Below, piece after piece: positions 13,426-20,764 of a stretch of DNA of 24,037 nucleotides. The notes below the pieces were generated by a model that searched no databases, was not told the DNA's origin, and saw only the letters and a list, made by a program, of their open reading frames with translations. A program made the translations under genes and the position numbers. The number at the start of each line of letters is the position of its first letter. Within the stretch, counting starts at the first letter, position 1. The stretch lies in the IMG/VR virus record IMGVR_UViG_3300045955_000179, positions 1 through 24,037 of that record. One strand, 5' to 3'. This stretch comes from a virus.

Positions 13426-16127
13426 GCCGCCCCCAGATCGTCCGCGTCAAACCGAATCGGAGCAGATACCGCATCTGCACCCAAGCCCACAGGGGATCGC
13501 AGATCATCAGCACTGAAGAGGACCAGCGCCACGATCGGATCATCCGTGCGCGTCACCCGCAAGGCGAATGACTGCAGCGCGGCTGCGGTATAGCGCCTCG
13601 CATGCGCTCGCAGAGCGCCGGATCCACTGATCCCTTGCGCCCATGGCGCCGCGGCTTCTTGTGGCGGTTGCGGGCCGTTGACGTCTTGCGGCGTCCACCA
13701 GACGTACGGCGTGACGGCACGAACGGCTGTCCGCCATCGGGCAGCTCCCGCACGGAGACCGGCCCATCCCTGGACCGGTTGCGTCCAGGGATCGGGCTCG
13801 ATGGATGGCCCAGCATCCTGCTGGCTTGGAACTCTGACCCGATGCTGCCGATCCTGATTGAGACGGGCGAGAGATCGAGTCCCACTGACCGGCTGAATCC
13901 ACGTCAGCGGCTGAATCTCGAGCGGGCCGTCCTGGTCTTGCGCGGTCGTCCACAGCTGCAGAGTCGAAGCTCTGACAGCGACAAGGCGGCGCGAGTGAGC
14001 GGCGCGGAGGCTGAATGTCCCGCTGGCAGGCTGCGGCCAGCTGTCCGGCTCGGGCGGCGCGACGAGGGGCTCGTCGGTCCTGGTGAACCGCAGACCACTG
14101 GATCGAGTCGCTGCGGTTGCGAACCTCCCGAGCGCGGCACCATGGGACCTGGTCCCTGCGACCTGCTGGGTCCACGGAGTCGCAGGTTCTTGCGGAGCAA
14201 GAGGACCGTTGACGTCTTGTGGAGTGCGCCAGAGATGACTCGACAGTGATCGGAACGCACCGAGCCAGCGAGCTGCCGATAGACGGAGGCCCGAGGTGCC
14301 CAGGACCGGTTGTGTCCACGTGTCGGGTTCCGGCGTCGGGAAGAGCGGTTCGTCAGTTCTGGTAACGCGAAGAGACAACGAGCGGAGTACTGACGTGGAG
14401 TACTTCGCAGCTGCTCGCAGGAGAGAGGACGTGCCCTGAACTGGCTGCGCCCATGGAACAAGGCCTTCTTGCGGAGGCGGCGGCGCGGAGCCGTCGACTC
14501 CTCCTGCGCGATACCAGAGCAGCCAGGCCAGGTTCTGATACTGCGCCGGGTAGAAGACCGGGCTTTGCCAGCCGCTGAGAGTACCGGACCCGTCATCGCA
14601 AGTGGCCTGCAGCCAGGGGCGGACGCGGACAGAGATCGTCTGGAACCGCCGAATTGTCCGCTGCAGTGAGGCCGTGCCGACGACGGGTTGCGTGAAGCTC
14701 GGTGGCTCGAGCGGCGGTCCGTCGAATTCGGACCCGAACTGCCGCAGTGCTCGAGAGACAACACCACGCCGCCAGAGATCGGCCGCACGCTGCGACAGGA
14801 GAGCAGTACCGAGAACTGGACCTTGATGCGGGTCGACGAGAACCTGGACGTCGGCCCCACCCGCGGCACCACCAACAAAGGCCGGCCAGGGTTTCAGGCC
14901 TCGCCAGGCACTGACACCGACGGTGTCTTGCGTCCAGGGGACCAGAGCCTCCTGTGGCGGGAGCGGGCCGTCGAACTCACTCCCAGACAGACGGACGCCG
15001 GCAGCGATCGCCGCCGTTCTGGCGTATGCCGCGGCCGACCGCGAGAGCGCCCACGTGCCCTGGGTGGGCTGCGTCCAGGCCTCAGGCTCCGCGGCCAGCA
15101 ATGGAACATCGCCAGCCGGGTTGGCGAGATGGAACAGTTGCGCAAGGGCACTGCGCGCGGCCCGCGCTTTCACGTGACGGCCGAGCGATTCGGTGCCGCG
15201 AATGCGCTGGGTCCACAGAGCCTCGGCGACAGGCTCAATTCCAGCAGACCCGCCGACGAAGGCAGGCCACGGCTTCAGCCCGCGCCAGGCCGATACACCG
15301 ACGGCGCTCTGGGTCCACGGTGTCGCGGATTCCTGTGCCGGCAGCGGGCCGCTGTTGTCCTGTGGCGGCGAGAACCAGAACAACAACGAGGCCGCGATGG
15401 CAACGGTCTTTTGACGGGCCGACGCGTGGCGCCGGACACTCTGAGTCCCGAGTACGGGCTCTACGTAGGGATCGTCAACAGGATGAAAAACGATCGTGTA
15501 CGCGGTCCAATCGTCAAGCGTCCCAGTGACATCCCAGACCCCGGCGTCTTCGGAGGACGCGTTGGCTTTTCGGAACGCCCCGCCGACAGTGACGTTGGTC
15601 GTGACCGCGCCGCCCGTTCCGGAGTTCGCGAACTGTTGACCATCGGCGTAGCTGCTCGGGTAGGAGGTGATTCCTGTCTGCTCGCCCTCCATCCCGTAGA
15701 TCGTGAGCCAGCCGTAGTCTTTCGCCCCTCCTGTGGGTGTGCAGGTCGTCGCGTTGGGTTCAGTCCCTGATCCAGTCGCGACGGTCGACAGCTGGGGCGG
15801 GCGGACGTTGGGGTCGGCGGCACCCTCGATCGCCCAGATGACCGCAGCAAACTTCCCGTTCCCATTCGCACCAAGGGTGATCGAGGAGCCTTCAGACCCA
15901 TCCGCGAGCCGCCAGGCCATCGACTGCTGGTCATCGGCCGCGTCAGCACTTTCATCCGTGAGCTCTGTCCACCCACTCGGCCAGGTGACAGCGCCAGGCA
16001 CGGCGCAGCGGAAGACGGCGAAGAGCGTGTCGCCGGGTTGATAGCCGCTCGGGAGGTCGAGGGTGGCTGTGGTGTCGGCGGTCGTGCCGTTGGTGCCAGC
16101 GACTGCTCGAGAGCTGGGGAAAGACAC
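13422..16127 (-). CDS. Large WTQ-repeat protein with N-terminal beta-sandwich
   Basis: A GTG start at 16127 (AGAGGCG six bases upstream) gives 901 residues. Residues 1-217 are a beta-sandwich-like domain: TATLDLPSGYQPGDTLFAVF, WPSGWTELTDE, FAAVIWAIEG and DDWTAYTIVFHPVDD. From residue 220 to 866 about 14 degenerate repeats of 35-50 residues follow, each opening with a form of (P)WTQPVxGTxSLR, continuing with a basic helix-like AxRxxxAVR and ending in PQDxNGPLxPQEPATP or TRTDEPLxxPPEPD. Repeats 2 and 5 carry the identical 17-residue block GVSAWRGLKPWPAFVGG. The end (LFSADDLRSPVGL...) is different. I recognise no family for the repeats. It sits among surface-type genes, so a fibre or adhesin is likely. 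Confidence 0.88.
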   Translation of the reverse strand: MSFPSSRAVAGTNGTTADTTATLDLPSGYQPGDTLFAVFRCAVPGAVTWPSGWTELTDESADAADDQQSMAWRLADGSEGSSITLGANGNGKFAAVIWAIEGAADPNVRPPQLSTVATGSGTEPNATTCTPTGGAKDYGWLTIYGMEGEQTGITSYPSSYADGQQFANSGTGGAVTTNVTVGGAFRKANASSEDAGVWDVTGTLDDWTAYTIVFHPVDDPYVEPVLGTQSVRRHASARQKTVAIAASLLFWFSPPQDNSGPLPAQESATPWTQSAVGVSAWRGLKPWPAFVGGSAGIEPVAEALWTQRIRGTESLGRHVKARAARSALAQLFHLANPAGDVPLLAAEPEAWTQPTQGTWALSRSAAAYARTAAIAAGVRLSGSEFDGPLPPQEALVPWTQDTVGVSAWRGLKPWPAFVGGAAGGADVQVLVDPHQGPVLGTALLSQRAADLWRRGVVSRALRQFGSEFDGPPLEPPSFTQPVVGTASLQRTIRRFQTISVRVRPWLQATCDDGSGTLSGWQSPVFYPAQYQNLAWLLWYRAGGVDGSAPPPPQEGLVPWAQPVQGTSSLLRAAAKYSTSVLRSLSLRVTRTDEPLFPTPEPDTWTQPVLGTSGLRLSAARWLGAFRSLSSHLWRTPQDVNGPLAPQEPATPWTQQVAGTRSHGAALGRFATAATRSSGLRFTRTDEPLVAPPEPDSWPQPASGTFSLRAAHSRRLVAVRASTLQLWTTAQDQDGPLEIQPLTWIQPVSGTRSLARLNQDRQHRVRVPSQQDAGPSIEPDPWTQPVQGWAGLRAGAARWRTAVRAVTPYVWWTPQDVNGPQPPQEAAAPWAQGISGSGALRAHARRYTAAALQSFALRVTRTDDPIVALVLFSADDLRSPVGLGADAVSAPIRFDADDLGAA
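13530..15470 (-). repeat. Array of about 14 protein-level WTQ repeats
   Basis: The repeats are clear in the protein but degenerate at DNA level, so the array is old and under protein-level constraint. In the C-terminal half (residues 560-866) two unit types alternate. Type A ends WxTPQDxNGPLxPQEPATP; type B ends LRVTRTDEPLxxPPEPD. Together they make a dimer of about 90 residues. The N-terminal half has a different order with GVSAWRGLKPW units at 277 and 404. One unit near 500-555 is interrupted by a non-repeat piece (WLQATCDDGSG...YQNLAWLLWYR). Confidence 0.85.
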
Positions 16128-16134
16128 GTCGCCT

Positions 16135-16725
16135 CTAGCCCCGCAGCCGCGCCATCGAGCGAGGGACGAATGGGACGCTGGTCATAGCCGGAGATTGACC
16201 GCCGCCCCCAATGTCGCCGCCTTCCCAGTCATCAATCAGCGTCCCAGAATTGCCCTGAATCACCACCCCCGCGCGACCACTAGCATGGGTGCTATCAGTG
16301 GCGTTGCCTATCGGCGTTCCATTCTTGTAAGCCGTCAACGTCGTCCCGACCACATCTAGCTTCAGAACGTCTACGTCAGCAGTAAACGACAAGCTTCCGA
16401 TCGAAGCGAGATTGGTCAAGGCGCCAGCGTCGATGCGATCGATCAACACCGTTGTCGGGTTGACGAAATAAGCGCAATACCCATTCTTTGAGGCATCGAG
16501 CCGTACAGCAACACCGCCACCATGAATTCCACCACCGTTAAACGGTTTCACCTGTGCATACTGATCGTTCGCGAACATTCCTCCCGCGTAACGGCCGATG
16601 TGCGGAAAGGCCAATGCGTTCTCATTGCAACAGTTCACGAAGATCCGCAGCGTGCCCTGATCGACCGTCCAGTTCGCATTCAGCGGATCGTCGTTCGCGC
16701 CCGTAAAAGAGTCGGTGAAGACCAT
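16135..16725 (-). CDS. Concanavalin/LamG-like lectin-domain protein
   Basis: The 196-residue protein begins MVFTDSFTGANDDPLNANWTVDQGTLRI, the usual opening of LamG/concanavalin A-like jelly-roll domains ('F.DsF...dg.Ln..W'). It continues with GGGVAVRLDASKNGYCAYFV, TTVLIDRIDAG, TADVDVLKLDVVGTTLTAYKNGTPI and SGRAGVVIQGNSGTLIDDWEGGDI, which are the expected strands. Such domains bind carbohydrate or protein and are frequent in phage adhesins. The C-terminal tail (GGGGQSPAMTSVPFVPRSMARLRG) is a Gly/Pro-rich linker, which may anchor it to another virion part. Its ATG lies one base after the stop of the beta-helix gene. Confidence 0.85.
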   Translation of the reverse strand: MVFTDSFTGANDDPLNANWTVDQGTLRIFVNCCNENALAFPHIGRYAGGMFANDQYAQVKPFNGGGIHGGGVAVRLDASKNGYCAYFVNPTTVLIDRIDAGALTNLASIGSLSFTADVDVLKLDVVGTTLTAYKNGTPIGNATDSTHASGRAGVVIQGNSGTLIDDWEGGDIGGGGQSPAMTSVPFVPRSMARLRG

Positions 16726-16726
16726 C

Positions 16727-19348
16727 TCAATTCACCGTGTGCAACGGGTGCGGATACACGCGGGGCGTGTAGACCCCATTCGTCCACGTGTTATCGGCCG
16801 TGCAGACGTCCAGCGTGCCGTCGTTGGCGCTGCCGTTTGTGGTGTCCCAGTTCCCGCCCTGGTCAGTGCTCCACCAGCTTGGGCCGACGCCTGTCGTTTC
16901 GTTGAAGGTGCAGTTCGACGGCCGCTCCGTCCGCATCCCTGAGCCGATCCCGCTTGTACATGACCCTCCGCTCTGCGGACACACCGAGGCTTTATTGAGG
17001 TCGTGGAAGTATTCTCGGTCCACCACGACGAAATCGGACATCGCGAGGTCAAGCGCCGTGCCGCCATCGGTTTTGAACGTCAACACGCCAGCCAGGCCGG
17101 TGCGATTCGCCGTTGAGTTGGTGATCTCAGGCGTCACGGCGGTCGTGGCGGTGACAGACCGTTGCGACAATACGATTGTCACGTTGGTGTTGTCCGACCC
17201 TCCAGTCGTCCCACGACCGCCCCATCCTGTACTCGACGGACCAGATGACCCGAATGTCGATGGCGTTGTGACGGCAATCGTGTCGGTGCCGAGCCCGGTC
17301 GGGAAGGTGTACGTGGTCGGCCCTTGCAGGGCGTAGTACCCGATCACGATCTCATTCGCTTGAGACAGGGTCCCAGTCGACGGACTGGTGTATGGGCTCG
17401 TGTCATCCGTCACGACGGACGGATTCTTGTCGAACCCCGATGACGGCACCCCCCGCGTGACCCCCATCATTCCGGCTCGCGCCGCGGAGGAGGAATCGTG
17501 CGTGATCGTTACCGTCATGAAGTCGCCGCCGGTCGTGATCCGCGACGTCCAGACCGTCATCCGGAGAGAGCCATTGGTACCGCCATTGCGCGCAGTCCAG
17601 GTGTTACTGTTGTCGTCGGCAATCGTTGGCGTGGAGCCGCCCACGAGATCCGCGAACGCGACCACGACGTCCTGGCCGGCGCTGACGAACCCGCCAAGTG
17701 TGAGCGTCGTCCCCGAGGACTTCGCTTGGTTGTTGTACGTCATCAACCGACAACTGCTCGGGCTGCTCCCAACGAGATCGAACATGGTCGCGGTCGCCGT
17801 GGAGTTGCCCCAGTACTTCATAGGGTCGAGCGCCTGGTCGAACCCGGACCCGTTGTTGGACCCATTGGGTGACGCCGGGTCGTTCTCCTCTGCTGCCTCG
17901 CCGACCAAGCTGTTCGAGCCGTTGATCCATCCCCATCCGATCTGATGCGCGACAGGGTAGCTATCCGGGTACAGCCCAGGCCATCCCAGAATGAAATCGC
18001 ACTGGGCGAGCTTGTAAATCCCGATCAGAATCGCAGGGCCGGTGCCTTCGCTGCCGAAGTCGCACTCGTTGATGTCGTATGCCTCGAACGTATTGTTGAA
18101 GACGTACTCGGTCCCGCCCCTCGTGCCGATCCAGGCGCTCAACGTGAGGAGATCGTCGCAGGTGAATGCGTTGTGGTACACCTCTCGGTGGCGCGAGCCA
18201 GTCACGTTAGAGTCGTAGCCGTGGCCGCTCAATGTGGCGTTGTGCATCTCGTTGAATCGGATCACATCTCGCGCCTGCGACGTCGAATCGATCGTCACCG
18301 CGAACTGATTGAACCGATTCTTCTCGATGTACAGCGAGTCGTCGCCTGTGTCGAGCGCCCCTCTCGTGTGGTTCGTGTCCCAATAGGCTTGGCCCTCATT
18401 GGTCGCATGGACGAGTGCCGGTTGGTTCGTGGTGATATACGGAGAGACTGGGTTATTCTCGAAGCTGTTGCGATAGATCACGCCGCCCTTGGATGCGACG
18501 CGAATTCCCACCCATCCGTACCCGTTAGTAGACAGTGTTAGCTCGAACGAGCAGTGATGCACTACCCATGCATCCCCGGACGACGTTCCGGCAACAACGA
18601 CTCCGTACGTCGGCTGAACCTCAACGCCTTCGGTATGCTCGAACCGGATGTTGCTAAGGATGTTGTGCCCGGTCGTCGCCTCGTAGAGGATGAAGATTGA
18701 CCCCGGAGCTGTACCGCTCGTCCCGGCCTTCAAGGTCGTGCCGCCAGAACTTGCTGAACCCCACGGCGAGGCCCACGACCCCGCGCCGCGCACCTCGACG
18801 TGTTTGTCGGTCCTAAAGAGAATCGAATCGCCCGTGATCGTCGCGGTCCCGGCCGACAGGCAGAGGACGTCGCCGATCGCCGCGCTGTCGATGGCCCCCT
18901 GAATGGCCGAGCCGGTCAGACTGATCCCTGAGGTCGTACAGGGCGGGGCGGCCGGCCCGGCGTCCAGGAATACGCCCAGGCCGATGGCATTCCGTGCGCC
19001 GCCGGCCTCCTGCACGTACCAGTAGCCGAATCCCGCCAGGGATCCGACGCTGACGCTGCTGATGACCACCGAGGTTGACGTCCACGCCCCTTCGGTCTGC
19101 CCAACGCACACGGTACTGGCCGGGTAGGTGCTCGCGTTGCAGAGTTCGACCGTGCCCGTCGAGCTGCCGAAATTGCAGCCGACAATCGTGACCGAGGACC
19201 CTGACCCGATGATGGCCTGAGAGTTCACCACGACCACGGTGACGTAGGGCGTGCAGTTCACCGAGGCCGTGGGCGAGCCCGGTTGGGCGCTCACCGGCGC
19301 GGCCCAGAGCAGGCTAATTGCCAGCAGGCACCAGGAGCACTTGTTCAA
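16727..19348 (-). CDS. Secreted-type TIG / parallel beta-helix protein (tailspike or depolymerase-like)
   Basis: I choose TTG at 19348 (GGGAG nine bases upstream), giving 873 residues. It opens MNKCSWCLLAISLLWAAPVSA, a good Sec signal peptide with a VSA/QP cleavage site. Residues 32-130 resemble an IPT/TIG domain (SGSSVTIVGCNFGSSTGTVEL, STSVVISSV). Residues 140-515 look like a pectate-lyase-type right-handed beta-helix (VLCLSAGTATITGDSI, VEVRGAGSW, LSNIRFEHTEG, WVVHHCSFEL, GVIYRNSFENNP). A beta-sandwich module (about 536-763) is inserted, after which the usual ending resumes (VVVDREYFHDL ... LDVCTADNTW ... TPRVYPHPL). Paired cysteines fit an oxidising environment. A longer in-frame start at 19465 would bury the signal. 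Role: glycan binding or cleavage; catalytic residues cannot be assigned by eye. Confidence 0.88.
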   Translation of the reverse strand: MNKCSWCLLAISLLWAAPVSAQPGSPTASVNCTPYVTVVVVNSQAIIGSGSSVTIVGCNFGSSTGTVELCNASTYPASTVCVGQTEGAWTSTSVVISSVSVGSLAGFGYWYVQEAGGARNAIGLGVFLDAGPAAPPCTTSGISLTGSAIQGAIDSAAIGDVLCLSAGTATITGDSILFRTDKHVEVRGAGSWASPWGSASSGGTTLKAGTSGTAPGSIFILYEATTGHNILSNIRFEHTEGVEVQPTYGVVVAGTSSGDAWVVHHCSFELTLSTNGYGWVGIRVASKGGVIYRNSFENNPVSPYITTNQPALVHATNEGQAYWDTNHTRGALDTGDDSLYIEKNRFNQFAVTIDSTSQARDVIRFNEMHNATLSGHGYDSNVTGSRHREVYHNAFTCDDLLTLSAWIGTRGGTEYVFNNTFEAYDINECDFGSEGTGPAILIGIYKLAQCDFILGWPGLYPDSYPVAHQIGWGWINGSNSLVGEAAEENDPASPNGSNNGSGFDQALDPMKYWGNSTATATMFDLVGSSPSSCRLMTYNNQAKSSGTTLTLGGFVSAGQDVVVAFADLVGGSTPTIADDNSNTWTARNGGTNGSLRMTVWTSRITTGGDFMTVTITHDSSSAARAGMMGVTRGVPSSGFDKNPSVVTDDTSPYTSPSTGTLSQANEIVIGYYALQGPTTYTFPTGLGTDTIAVTTPSTFGSSGPSSTGWGGRGTTGGSDNTNVTIVLSQRSVTATTAVTPEITNSTANRTGLAGVLTFKTDGGTALDLAMSDFVVVDREYFHDLNKASVCPQSGGSCTSGIGSGMRTERPSNCTFNETTGVGPSWWSTDQGGNWDTTNGSANDGTLDVCTADNTWTNGVYTPRVYPHPLHTVN
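16796..16810. repeat. Half-copy of the palindromic element
   Basis: GGCCGTGCAGACGTC is identical to 6416-6430 and, on the other strand, to 23101-23115. The second palindrome arm is lost here (CAGCG follows). It is read in a different codon frame than the other two (DVCTA in the beta-helix protein rather than AVQTSA), so protein similarity does not explain it. Confidence 0.7.
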
Positions 19349-19619
19349 CGGAGGGATCTCCCACCACGCCGCCCACGACCGCGCGTACGCGCCAGAAGTA
19401 GACGCCGGGCCAGAGACTGTGAGCCCAGCTTGTGGTCGGCCGCTCGGTGTTGAGGTTCGCGACATTCAAGAGACCCGCCGCAGTCCCGATCTCAAGGAAG
19501 TAGTGAGTCGCCGAGATGACCGAATTCCACGAGAACGACACGGCAACAGGACCTGGAGCAGGCTCAGGCAGCGAGACTGCTCCAGTCCGGGCCAGGCCGC
19601 GCGCGCCGTATCGCTGCAC
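19314..19619 (-). CDS. Small fibronectin type III-like domain protein
   Basis: A 101-residue frame from a GTG at 19619 runs to a stop at 19314. The end of the protein is a clear FnIII-like module: AVSFSWNSVISATHYFLEIGT, a loop with LNVANLNTERPTTSWAHSLWPGVYFWRVRAVVGG and PSVEQVLLVPAG. The WPGVYFWRVRAV strand is the strongest hallmark. The frame stays open upstream to 19946, but that part overlaps the preceding gene and looks like shadow coding; the GTG lies 22 bases after that gene's stop. Its binding site is weak (GGGTGG). It overlaps the beta-helix start by 35 bases. It may bind sugars or link surface proteins, but a lone FnIII domain gives no specific job. Confidence 0.75.
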   Translation of the reverse strand: MQRYGARGLARTGAVSLPEPAPGPVAVSFSWNSVISATHYFLEIGTAAGLLNVANLNTERPTTSWAHSLWPGVYFWRVRAVVGGVVGDPSVEQVLLVPAGN

Positions 19620-19641
19620 TTGGCGGCCACCCGACGCGGCG

Positions 19642-20118
19642 CTAGTTCTCTTGGAACTCGCAGGTCGTCTCGACGACAACGGACGCCGAGTTGGCGAGTG
19701 AGCCAATCTCGATGTTTCCGTTCGCGCCGCCGTTCGGCAGCAACGCCGGCGCGTGGTCGACTTCGAGTGCGACCCACCCGCCCATGCCGCCCGTCTGCGC
19801 CACACCGACCGACAGGTGCGTGACCGGCGAGGTGCCAGCGGTGATCGCGCTGGTATCGTCGAACCACGTCGTGTCGGCCGCGCGCGCGTTCGGATTGCGC
19901 TTTGCGGGGGTCTGCGACGTGCCGCCGGAACCGGCCGCGCCACCACGAATCAGCTTGAGCACAGCGCCGCCCGCCGTGCCGAACCTCGCGGCACCGAAGA
20001 GGCCCATGATGCGCGCCATCATCTGGTTGGCAACTGTTGCGGCGCGGAAGTGCGTGCTCAGCGTGTTGGCGGTGCCGTTGGTCGTAATGACCTTCTTGAC
20101 ATCGTAGTAGAAAGGCAC
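19642..20118 (-). CDS. Small virion-like protein at the start of the adhesin block
   Basis: A GTG start with a strong AGGAGG six bases upstream gives 158 residues. It begins MPFYYDVKKVITTNGTANTLSTHFRAATVANQMMARIMGLFGAARF, followed by a Gly-rich AGGAVLKLIRGGAAGSGGTSQTPAKRNPNARAADTTWFDDTSAITAG. It ends with strands HLSVGVAQTGGMGGWVALEVDHAPALLPNGGANGNIEIGSLANSASVVVETTCEFQEN. The last part looks like a jelly-roll edge. I know of no named family. A tail, fibre-foot or capsid-decoration role is plausible from the neighbours. The strong ribosome binding site suggests it is made in quantity. Confidence 0.8.
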   Translation of the reverse strand: MPFYYDVKKVITTNGTANTLSTHFRAATVANQMMARIMGLFGAARFGTAGGAVLKLIRGGAAGSGGTSQTPAKRNPNARAADTTWFDDTSAITAGTSPVTHLSVGVAQTGGMGGWVALEVDHAPALLPNGGANGNIEIGSLANSASVVVETTCEFQEN

Positions 20119-20141
20119 TGGCGTCCTCCTCGGTCTGTCTG

Positions 20142-20423
20142 TCAGTTCAGCGGTGGCGCAGGTGCGCGTGCGGATGAACGCACGAGCGATTCAGGAATCT
20201 CTGGCACGGGAACCCTCCCGTGCGTGTTGACGCAATCGTCGCAGAGGTAGAAGACGTGCGCGGCCCACGCCTTCGAGATCATTCCACCCGAGGTGCCGCA
20301 GTTGACACAGAAGATTTCCTCCATCCAGCCGAGCAGTCGATGTTTCTTTTCGTTCCTCGATTGGCGCGCGCGCGCGTCGGGAAGGACTTTGGCGATACCT
20401 GACCAAAGAGGATCAAGCGGCAT
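20142..20423 (-). CDS. Small zinc-ribbon protein
   Basis: I start at ATG 20423, where GGAGAGG lies seven bases upstream; the frame is open to an ATG at 20528, but that start sits on the repeats and has no binding site. The 93-residue product is MPLDPLWSGIAKVLPDARAR, a basic stretch, then EEIFCVNCGTSGGMISKAWAAHVFYLCDDCVNTHG. Two CxxC pairs (CVNC and CDDC) spaced about 24 residues apart form a likely zinc ribbon. The end (ARAPAPPLN) is disordered. Such small ribbon proteins bind nucleic acid or protein. It is placed after a gap and may head its own transcription unit together with the adhesin block. Confidence 0.8.
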   Translation of the reverse strand: MPLDPLWSGIAKVLPDARARQSRNEKKHRLLGWMEEIFCVNCGTSGGMISKAWAAHVFYLCDDCVNTHGRVPVPEIPESLVRSSARAPAPPLN

Positions 20424-20545
20424 TGCGCATTCCTCTCCAGATGCGATGGTCAGAGCTTGGATCCATGCGACGACCGCAGGATAACAACGGCGCAGACCGA
20501 TCCTGCACCACTGTTCACAAGTGTTCACAAGTGATCAGAGAGAGA
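20424..20545. promoter_or_regulatory. 122-bp gap with tandem repeats; candidate control region of the adhesin block
   Basis: This is the largest gap inside the operon. It holds two head-to-tail copies of TGTTCACAAG at 20512-20531 and then a degenerate third (TGATCAGAG). Read on the minus strand this gives GTGAACACTTGTGAACA, the same motif as at 23789-23807. No convincing -35/-10 pair was found by eye. The placement upstream of the zinc-ribbon and adhesin genes makes an operator or promoter likely, but that is inference. Confidence 0.5.
20512..20531 (-). repeat. Tandem 10-bp repeats (GTGAACACTT motif)
   Basis: TGTTCACAAG occurs twice in a row on the plus strand. On the coding strand it reads CTTGTGAACA twice. 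One helical turn of spacing (10 bp) is typical for cooperative protein binding. Confidence 0.8.
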
Positions 20546-20764
20546 TTAGGATCGATTCAGGCGGAGGCGGTGCAGGAGCCGTGTCGGCACGCGAATGAGA
20601 ATGCTGCGGCCATTGCGCAAGATCGGAAAGAGGTCGAACCGCTGGTGACGGATGCTGCGATACAGGCTATTGGGATGCTGCCGCGACACGGCCGCAAACT
20701 CCTTAACCGTCAGGAGCTGCTCCGGGGGGGCGACGTCCGGGACACCGCGGCCGTCCTTCATCAT
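20546..20764 (-). CDS. Excisionase/AlpA-type helix-turn-helix protein
   Basis: From ATG 20764, which overlaps the TerL stop by four bases (ATGA), the 72-residue protein reads MMKDGRGVPDVAPPEQLLTVKEFAAVSRQHPNSLYRSIRHQRFDLFPILRNGRSILIRVPTRLL. The core LLTVKEFAAVSRQHPNSLYRSIRHQ...ILRNGRSILIRVP is the short winged HTH of excisionase/AlpA-type (MerR-like) proteins. A GTG three codons earlier is an alternative. Such proteins bind DNA and act in excision or activation. It could bind the repeats that begin only a few bases beyond its stop. No integrase is nearby, so regulation rather than excision is my preferred inference. Confidence 0.8.
   Translation of the reverse strand: MMKDGRGVPDVAPPEQLLTVKEFAAVSRQHPNSLYRSIRHQRFDLFPILRNGRSILIRVPTRLLHRLRLNRS

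Noticed and set aside
14688-15770. Plus-strand open frame of 360 codons opposite the repeat protein
   Set aside because: Its composition follows from the opposite strand's repeats; no start signal or domain is visible.
19349-19465. Longer N-terminus of the beta-helix protein from 19465
   Set aside because: It would put 39 residues ahead of an intact signal peptide and overlap the FnIII gene heavily. The TTG at 19348 is preferred.
20424-20528. Longer N-terminus of the zinc-ribbon protein from ATG 20528
   Set aside because: It would start within the tandem repeats with no binding site. ATG 20423 has GGAGAGG at a good distance.
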